Below are positions 1 to 5,206 of a DNA stretch of 7,755 bases, piece after piece. Source of the stretch: JAEDES01 sp964470055 (GTDB lineage Bacteria > Bacillota_I > Bacilli_A > RF39 > UBA660); the NCBI GenBank assembly GCA_964470055.1, contig CAYXZZ010000060.1, positions 1 through 7,755 of the forward strand, given 5' to 3'. Position 1 is the first letter of the stretch. Every line of letters starts with the position of its first letter. The position numbers were made by a program, and so were the translations under genes. The notes under the pieces are model-generated. The model was not told where the DNA came from, made no database searches, and saw only the letters and a program-made list of their open reading frames with translations.

Positions 1-7
1 ATTTAAT

Positions 8-22
8 CTCGAAAAGTTCGAG
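8..22 (-). terminator. Possible ssrA terminator hairpin (incomplete evidence)
   Basis: A 6-bp inverted repeat (CTCGAA, 3-nt loop, TTCGAG) begins 14 nt beyond the CCA end of tmRNA on the minus strand, where an ssrA terminator would be expected. It is followed by ATTAAAT rather than a clear T-run, and the window ends there, so any U-tract cannot be seen. It may equally be a 3' processing structure or a chance palindrome. Confidence 0.35.
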
Positions 23-35
23 TTTCCTATCAATC

Positions 36-420
36 TGGTGGAGCTGAGGAGAATCGAACTCCTGTCCGAAAATAAAGCTACATAAACCTCTACAAGCTTA
101 GTTAACTAATTGTTCTCATATACCATCCAAGTAATTAACGACCAAAATAGTATACCAGCCTAAATTTTCTTTCTACTAGCTAGGCAACAAGTAGACATAA
201 CTCGCTAAATCGAGCTTTCAAATAATCCACGAGTAAAGATTAAGAGAAAGCGCAGGCCTTTATATTATTAATGTTAGGCAAAAGCAACTGCTTGGTTTCC
301 ACCAAATAAGTTTGCTACTGCATTTTTAATTTTGTTTGCATTTATTTTTTTATGTCCGTGACGTGGACATTCGACTTGCCATCTATGCTCAAATATTCCC
401 GTCGAAACCAAGTCAGCCCC
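36..420 (-). ncRNA. ssrA: Transfer-messenger RNA (tmRNA, one-piece)
   Basis: tmRNA rescues ribosomes stalled on mRNAs lacking a stop codon: charged with alanine and bound to SmpB, it enters the A site, then serves as a short message encoding a degradation tag. The RNA starts GGGGCTGACTTGGTTTCGAC, the conserved tmRNA 5' end, and finishes with a T-arm (CAGGAGTTCGATTCTCCT), CAGCTCC and an encoded ACCA. The first seven bases pair with CAGCTCC, and the third pair is G-U, the alanyl-tRNA synthetase identity signal (G3-U70). The length of 385 nt is normal for an uncut tmRNA; no permuted two-piece arrangement is seen. A small hairpin (CTCG, 6-nt loop, CGAG) lies in the region between tag and T-arm, where pseudoknots are expected; I did not fold the whole RNA. 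It is transcribed away from pflB and lies in the same orientation as smpB, but pflBA separates the two. Confidence 0.97.
274..339 (-). other. tmRNA proteolysis-tag reading frame (21 codons plus TAA)
   Basis: Inside ssrA an open frame runs from a GCA resume codon to TAA. The peptide begins ANKIKNAVAN, continues with L, and ends FGGNQAVAFA; the tRNA-borne alanine is added in front. GCA AAC as the first two codons matches the usual resume site (GCA AAC also opens the E. coli tag). The length of 21 codons exceeds the roughly 10-15 of most bacteria, and the C-terminus is AFA instead of the common ALAA. Long tags ending AFA are known from Mollicutes, where Lon rather than ClpXP recognises the tag. 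The exact resume codon is inferred: the in-frame AAT just upstream is an alternative. Confidence 0.85.
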
Positions 421-430
421 ATGTACAAAG

Positions 431-459
431 ATTATAACATATCAATTCAAAAAAAACAA
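431..459 (-). promoter_or_regulatory. Promoter of ssrA (sigma-A type, extended -10)
   Basis: On the minus strand a perfect TATAAT (431-436) is preceded by TG with one base between (437-439), forming an extended -10 element. A weak -35, TTGTTT (454-459), lies 17 bp upstream. Initiation would fall near 424, a few bases before the mature 5' end at 420, leaving a short leader for RNase P to remove. A better -35 match (TTGACA, 460-465) is present but its 23-bp spacing is too long. Confidence 0.7.
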
Positions 460-523
460 TGTCAACTATTGCCAAAAAAACATGTCTAGTCTATCAAAAT
501 AAAGATTAAAACAAGCCATTTTA

Positions 524-532
524 TGGTATACT
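524..532 (+). promoter_or_regulatory. Likely pflB promoter, extended -10 element
   Basis: TGGTATACT is an extended -10 (TGnTATACT), 21 bp before the pflB ATG. No good -35 is present at 16-18 bp spacing (GATTAA at 504-509 is the nearest candidate), which is typical of promoters that rely on the TG motif or on an activator. Initiation near 539 would leave only about 15 nt of leader, with the ribosome-binding site GGAGG (540-544) almost at the 5' end. A second possible promoter upstream (TTGCCA 469-474, TATCAA 492-497) is weaker. Confidence 0.55.
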
Positions 533-553
533 AATAATCGGAGGTCGTTACAC

Positions 554-2779
554 ATGGAACAATGGAAAAATTTCAATGAAGGAAGTTGGACAAAATCTAT
601 TAATGTTCGTGACTTCATTCAAAAAAACTATAAACCATACGATGGAGATGAATCTTTTTTAGCACCAAAAACTAAAAAAACAGAAAAAGTATGGAATAAA
701 TGTGAAGAACTATTAAAAGAAGAATTAGAAAAACATGTTCTTGATATCGATGTAAATCATATGTCAGGAATTAATGCATTCGATAAAGGATATATCTGTG
801 AAGACGATGATGTAATCGTTGGATTACAAACAGATGCACCATTAAAAAGAATCGTAAACCCTTACGGTGGAATCAGAATGGTATATCAAGAACTAGAAGC
901 ATACAACTACAAATTAAATGCTGAAGTAGATAAATACTTTAATACTTTCAGAAAAACACATAACCAAGGAGTATTTGATGCCTATACAAGTGACATTAGA
1001 AAAGCCCGTCACGTAGGATTACTAACAGGTCTACCAGATGCATATGGACGTGGTAGAATCATTGGTGATTATAGACGTATTGCCTTATATGGAATTGATT
1101 TTCTACAAGAGCAAAAAAGACAAGAATGGGATGGACTAACTGGACCAATGTCTGCTAAATTAATTCAACTAAGAGAAGATGTTTCAATGCAATATAGAGC
1201 CTTAGATGAAATCAAACAAATGGCTGCAACTTATGGCTTTGACATTTCAAAACCAGCAAGTAACGCAAAAGAAGCAGTTCAATGGACATACTTCGGATAT
1301 CTAGCTGCAATCAAAGAAAATAACGGTGCCGCTATGAGTTTAGGTAGAGTTGATGCCTTCTTCGATATCTACATCAATAGAGATCTAGAAGCAGGTTTAA
1401 TTACTGAAGAAGAAGCTCAAGAATTAATTGATCAATTCGTAATTAAACTACGTCTAGCGAGACATCTAAGAACACCTGATTATGATGAATTATTCTCAGG
1501 AGATCCAACTTGGGTTACATGTAGTATTGGCGGTGTAAATAATCACAATCACCATATGGTAACAAAAAGTTCTTACCGTATTCTACATACATTAACAAAT
1601 CTTAATCCTGCACCAGAACCAAATATGACTGTTTTATGGAGTGAAAAACTTCCAGAAAACTTCAAAAAATACTGTGCAAAAATGTCAATTGATACAGATG
1701 CTATTCAATATGAAAGCGATGACTTAATGCGTCCAATCTATGGAGACGATTATGCAATTGCTTGTTGTGTATCTGCAATGCGCATTGGTAAAGATATGCA
1801 ATTCTTTGGAGCACGCTGTAACTTAGCCAAAGCCCTATTATATTCAATTAATGGTGGAATCGACGAAGTTAAAAAAGAAAAGGTTCTTGAAGGATTCGAG
1901 ATCATGCAAGATGAATATCTTGATTATGAAAAAGTTAAAGAAGTATATTTCAAAGCCCTTGAAAAAGTTGCAGAAATCTATTCAAGTGCAATGAATATTA
2001 TTCACTATATGCATGATAAATATGCTTATGAAGCAGGACAAATGGCTTTACACGATACAAATGTACATAGATATATGGCCTACGGAATTGCTGGTCTTTC
2101 AGTAGCTGCAGATTCTCTTTCAGCCATCAAATATGCTAAAGTTAAACCAATTCGTGATGAAGATGGACTTGCCATCGACTTCGAAATTGAAGGAGATTAT
2201 CCACAATATGGAAATGATGATGATAGAGCCGATGACATTGCTGTTGAAATCGTAAATAAAATCTCATCAGAATTAAAGAAACATAAAACATACAGAAATG
2301 CTGAGCCAACTCTTTCAGTACTAACAATCACATCAAACGTAGTATATGGTTCAAAAACAGGCGCAACCCCAGACGGAAGAAAAGCCGGAGTTCCATTCGC
2401 ACCAGGAGCCAATCCAATGCATGGAAGAGATAAATCTGGAGCAATTGCTTCACTTAACTCAGTAGCCAAACTTCCATATGGAGACTGTTGTAAAGATGGT
2501 ATTTCTAATACATTCACAATAGTTCCAAGTACTTTAGGTGCCAATAAAGAAGAACAAATTGAAAACTTAGTAGATGTTATGGATGGATACTTTGCTCAAG
2601 GAGCACATCATTTAAATGTTAACGTTTTAAATCGTGAAACACTAATCGATGCTATGGAACATCCAGAAAAATATCCATTACTTACAATCCGTGTCTCAGG
2701 ATATGCAGTTCACTTCAACAGATTAACTAGAAAACAACAAGAAGAAGTAATTTCAAGAACATTCCATGAAAAAAGATAA
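554..2779 (+). CDS. pflB: Formate C-acetyltransferase (pyruvate formate-lyase)
   Basis: This cytoplasmic glycyl-radical enzyme converts pyruvate and CoA to acetyl-CoA and formate during anaerobic sugar fermentation. The 741-aa product is close to the family length (E. coli 760). The PFL catalytic domain fills roughly residues 5-610 and the glycyl-radical domain about 615-735. The two adjacent active-site cysteines are Cys404-Cys405 in IACCVSAMRIG, and the radical glycine is Gly716 in RVSGYAVHF, 25 residues before the C-terminus as in true PFLs. The pair of cysteines and the sequence throughout argue against related diol dehydratases, choline lyase or ketobutyrate-type decarboxylases. The ATG at 554 is chosen because the N-terminus (MEQWKNFNEGSWTKSINVRDFI) is typical and GGAGG lies 9 nt upstream. 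It is followed by, and overlaps, its activase gene. No formate channel gene focA is present in the window. Confidence 0.97.
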   Translation: MEQWKNFNEGSWTKSINVRDFIQKNYKPYDGDESFLAPKTKKTEKVWNKCEELLKEELEKHVLDIDVNHMSGINAFDKGYICEDDDVIVGLQTDAPLKRIVNPYGGIRMVYQELEAYNYKLNAEVDKYFNTFRKTHNQGVFDAYTSDIRKARHVGLLTGLPDAYGRGRIIGDYRRIALYGIDFLQEQKRQEWDGLTGPMSAKLIQLREDVSMQYRALDEIKQMAATYGFDISKPASNAKEAVQWTYFGYLAAIKENNGAAMSLGRVDAFFDIYINRDLEAGLITEEEAQELIDQFVIKLRLARHLRTPDYDELFSGDPTWVTCSIGGVNNHNHHMVTKSSYRILHTLTNLNPAPEPNMTVLWSEKLPENFKKYCAKMSIDTDAIQYESDDLMRPIYGDDYAIACCVSAMRIGKDMQFFGARCNLAKALLYSINGGIDEVKKEKVLEGFEIMQDEYLDYEKVKEVYFKALEKVAEIYSSAMNIIHYMHDKYAYEAGQMALHDTNVHRYMAYGIAGLSVAADSLSAIKYAKVKPIRDEDGLAIDFEIEGDYPQYGNDDDRADDIAVEIVNKISSELKKHKTYRNAEPTLSVLTITSNVVYGSKTGATPDGRKAGVPFAPGANPMHGRDKSGAIASLNSVAKLPYGDCCKDGISNTFTIVPSTLGANKEEQIENLVDVMDGYFAQGAHHLNVNVLNRETLIDAMEHPEKYPLLTIRVSGYAVHFNRLTRKQQEEVISRTFHEKR

Positions 2780-3494
2780 TATACGTGCCAGTATCGACTC
2801 GATTGAATCATTCGGTTTAGTTGATGGCCCAGGAATACGTGTAGTAGTATTCTTTAACGGATGTAAGTTACGCTGTAAATATTGTCACAATCCAGAAATG
2901 TGGACAAAAAAAGAAAACAATTATTCTCCACAGGAGCTTGTGGATAAAATAAAAAAATATAAAACCTATTTTAAAGACAAAGGTGGCGTCACCTTCTCCG
3001 GAGGTGAACCACTCATTCATAGTAAATTCATTATCGAAACATCCAAACTTCTAAAACAAGAAGGAATTCATATTGCTCTTGATACAGCCGGAGTTGGCCT
3101 TGGAGACTATGAAGAAGTCTTAAAATATATTGATTTAATTCTTCTAGATATAAAACATACAACTAGACAAGGCTACAAAGACATAACAGGTCTAGATATT
3201 GATGAAACAGAAAAGTTTATTGAAGAAATTAATAAACAAAATAAACCAGTCTGGATAAGACAAGTAGTAGTACCAGATATTATGGATAACTACGAATATA
3301 TGGATAGTTTAATAAAATATCTAAAAAAGATTAAAAATGTCGAACGAGTTGACTTCTTACCATTCCATCGCTTAGGAAGAGAAAAATATGTAACCATGAA
3401 TATTCCCTATCCTTATGAAAATAAAAATGAAATGGACAAAGAAGAATGCAATAAATTATATAAATATTTCGAAGAAAACTATAAAAAGAACTAA
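2766..3494 (+). CDS. pflA: Pyruvate formate-lyase activating enzyme (radical SAM)
   Basis: PflA uses a [4Fe-4S] cluster and S-adenosylmethionine to place the radical on the PFL glycine (here Gly716 of PflB). The cluster motif CxxxCxxC is Cys33, Cys37, Cys40 (GCKLRCKYCHNP), and the SAM-binding GGE motif is Gly79-Gly80-Glu81 (TFSGGEP). The length of 242 aa matches the short PflA type (E. coli 246), without the extra ferredoxin-like cluster insert found in activases of other glycyl-radical enzymes. The conserved IDSIESFGLVDGPGIR segment follows the start closely, which supports the ATG at 2766. That ATG lies inside the end of pflB, in another frame, giving a 14-nt overlap. No good Shine-Dalgarno is seen just upstream (CAAGAACATTCC), so translation is probably coupled to pflB. 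Transcribed with pflB. Confidence 0.96.
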   Translation: MKKDNIRASIDSIESFGLVDGPGIRVVVFFNGCKLRCKYCHNPEMWTKKENNYSPQELVDKIKKYKTYFKDKGGVTFSGGEPLIHSKFIIETSKLLKQEGIHIALDTAGVGLGDYEEVLKYIDLILLDIKHTTRQGYKDITGLDIDETEKFIEEINKQNKPVWIRQVVVPDIMDNYEYMDSLIKYLKKIKNVERVDFLPFHRLGREKYVTMNIPYPYENKNEMDKEECNKLYKYFEENYKKN

Positions 3495-3518
3495 AATCAT
3501 CATAATTTTAGTTCTTTT
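3484..3518. terminator. Bidirectional terminator between convergent pflA and smpB
   Basis: A perfect 14-bp inverted repeat (3484-3497 with 3505-3518) encloses a 7-nt loop. The plus-strand side ends in a TTCTTTTATTAT tract and the minus-strand side in GTTCTTTTTAT, so it can stop transcription from both directions. The pflA stop codon TAA (3492-3494) lies inside the left arm. The stem has only two G-C pairs, so stability rests on its length. The remaining sequence up to the smpB stop (3519-3581) is A/T-rich with no gene. Confidence 0.75.
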
Positions 3519-3581
3519 ATTATGCATTAAATCAAAATATAAGTATTTATAATACATTTTTCAAAATATAAAGAAAAGTTG

Positions 3582-4019
3582 CTAGTAGTTCTTCAAACTC
3601 TTCGCAACTTCTCTTTTAATATCTCTTTGTTTAATGGATTCTCGTTTGTCATAACCTTTCTTACCACGACAAACACCTAAACTAACTTTTAACCTATTAT
3701 TTTTAAAATATAATTTTACAGGAACCAAAGTTATTCCTTTTAATTTAATTCCCTCATCCAACTTTTTAATTTCCTTTTTATGTAACAGTAATTTTCTACT
3801 TCTAGTTTCTGAATGGTTAAAAATATTTCCCTCCTTATATTGTCCAATATACATATTTAATAAAAATACTTCCCCATTTTTAATAATTGCATAACAATCT
3901 TTTATATTACAATTACCACTTCTAATAGACTTAATTTCTGTACCCGTTAAAACAATCCCTGCCTCATAAACATCATCTACAAAATAATCATGATATACTT
4001 TTCTATTAACAATTTCCAT
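3582..4019 (-). CDS. smpB: SsrA-binding protein SmpB
   Basis: SmpB binds the tRNA-like part of tmRNA, brings it to the stalled ribosome, and its C-terminal tail fills the empty mRNA channel. The 145-aa product shows the family signatures: NRKVYHDYFVDDVYEAGIVLTGTEIKSIR style start (only motifs cited: YEAGIVLTGTEIKSIR at 18-33), NIFNHSETRSRKLLLHKKEI at 65-84, ITLVPVKLYFKN at 96-107, and the basic tail GKKGYDKRESIKQRDIKRE at 119-137. It is slightly shorter than the Bacillus protein (about 156 aa) because the tail ends soon after the last helix. The ATG at 4019 is 4 nt after the TGA stop of the upstream capA-like gene, with AGGAG inside that gene's last codons as ribosome-binding site, so the two are almost certainly co-transcribed. 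Its partner ssrA lies 3.2 kb away beyond pflBA. The stop codon is TAG. Confidence 0.97.
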   Translation of the reverse strand: MEIVNRKVYHDYFVDDVYEAGIVLTGTEIKSIRSGNCNIKDCYAIIKNGEVFLLNMYIGQYKEGNIFNHSETRSRKLLLHKKEIKKLDEGIKLKGITLVPVKLYFKNNRLKVSLGVCRGKKGYDKRESIKQRDIKREVAKSLKNY

Positions 4020-4023
4020 ATAA

Positions 4024-5205
4024 TCACGCTCCTGTAATACCCCACTGTAGTTCAGAATACCTCGAACTTACAACAGCCTTATATTTCTCATAATAACTTT
4101 GATAGTTAGATAATATACTATCATTTAATTGCGAATAAGGAAAGACCTTAAAATTACGATTACTTGAATTAAGGAAATATCTGGTATAAGTTAAATCTGC
4201 TTTTGGATTCTCAATTGTCACCGTAACACTATCATCAACATCAACAACTTTCTTAACCGTAACTTCCATCATCAATCCAGTTAATCTTTCCACTCCAATT
4301 TGCCCAGAAATAAAATTTCCTAACGAATAAATAACAAACGTTTTACCATTATTAATATATTCAACAGGTTCAACGACATGTGGATGAGCCCCAATAATTA
4401 AATCTACACCTAATTCAGATAAATAATTCGCAATACGAGTCTGATCCTCAGATACACCCAATGAATATTCAACACCCCAATGCATCGCAACTATTACAAC
4501 ATCAACTTGTTCTCTAACTTTTTCAATATCCGCCTTTGCTTTTGCATCAGAATAAACATTATTTAAATACTCTTTGCCAGTAGGCGTATTTAGTCCATTT
4601 GTCCAAGTAGTATAAGAGAAAAAGGCATATTTAATTCCATTCTTCTCATAAATTTTTACTTCATCTCTTTCTACTTGTGAAGTCCAAGAACCAGCTGTAA
4701 TAATATTTTCTTTACTCTTCCAATAATTAACTGAGTTAATTACTCCCTGTTCACCCTTATCCATTGTATGATTAGTCGCAAGTGACACTAAATCAAATCC
4801 TGCATCAATCATTGCATCCCCCACTTCTTGTGGAGAATTAAATCTTGGATAATTTGAATATGGAATAGAAGAACCTCCTAAAATAGTTTCCTGATTATAA
4901 TAAGCCAAATCATAACTTGAGGCAATTGGTTTAATTAATTCAATCATCGGTTTAAAGTCATATCCACCATTAGATGTTCTAGCATCATAATAAACAGATT
5001 CATGAATTAAAGCATCGCCTACCATAAACAATTTAAATTCATATGTTTTAGGCTTCTTAACAGCCTCTTTACCCACTGCTTCTTCATAATCATCATCAAC
5101 AAAAAAGTTAGAATAAAGATAATATCCACCACTAATCAAACTACCTAAAACTAAGCCAATTATTACAATAAATATCCATCTTTTTATTCTAACTTTCTTT
5201 TCCAT
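4024..5205 (-). CDS. CapA family (PGA_cap) membrane-anchored protein, metallophosphoesterase-like
   Basis: The 393-aa product starts with a basic stretch (K3, K4, R6, K8, R9) and one hydrophobic segment at about 10-32. This predicts a signal anchor with the bulk outside the cell; there is no lipobox. The extracellular part (about 55-310) has the CapA/PGA_cap motifs: VGDALIH at 62-68, NQE at 104-106, ATNHTMD at 143-149, MHWGVEY at 241-247, GAHPHVVEP at 272-280 and YSLGNFISGQ at 293-302. The Asp, Asn and His residues in these motifs resemble metal ligands of calcineurin-like phosphoesterases. Family members include poly-gamma-glutamate synthesis protein CapA, but no capB or capC is nearby, so capsule synthesis should not be assumed; the substrate is unknown. 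A longer frame begins at a TTG (5235) inside rnr. The ATG at 5205 is preferred because AAGAAGGTG lies just upstream and the basic-hydrophobic anchor follows directly. It begins 1 nt after the rnr stop. Confidence 0.88.
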   Translation of the reverse strand: MEKKVRIKRWIFIVIIGLVLGSLISGGYYLYSNFFVDDDYEEAVGKEAVKKPKTYEFKLFMVGDALIHESVYYDARTSNGGYDFKPMIELIKPIASSYDLAYYNQETILGGSSIPYSNYPRFNSPQEVGDAMIDAGFDLVSLATNHTMDKGEQGVINSVNYWKSKENIITAGSWTSQVERDEVKIYEKNGIKYAFFSYTTWTNGLNTPTGKEYLNNVYSDAKAKADIEKVREQVDVVIVAMHWGVEYSLGVSEDQTRIANYLSELGVDLIIGAHPHVVEPVEYINNGKTFVIYSLGNFISGQIGVERLTGLMMEVTVKKVVDVDDSVTVTIENPKADLTYTRYFLNSSNRNFKVFPYSQLNDSILSNYQSYYEKYKAVVSSRYSELQWGITGA

Positions 5206-5206
5206 A

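Noticed and set aside
460..465. Perfect TTGACA -35 on the minus strand upstream of ssrA
   Set aside because: It is 23 bp from the TATAAT, too far for normal sigma-A contact; the extended -10 explains the promoter better.
2142..2544. Two open frames on the minus strand (2142-2327 and 2197-2544) inside pflB
   Set aside because: They lie antisense to a fully conserved pflB coding region, show no recognisable domain or ribosome-binding site, and are explained by the codon bias of pflB.
3532..3571. Two copies of TCAAAATATAA (3532-3542 and 3561-3571) between pflA and smpB
   Set aside because: Low-complexity A/T sequence in a short spacer; a chance match is likely.
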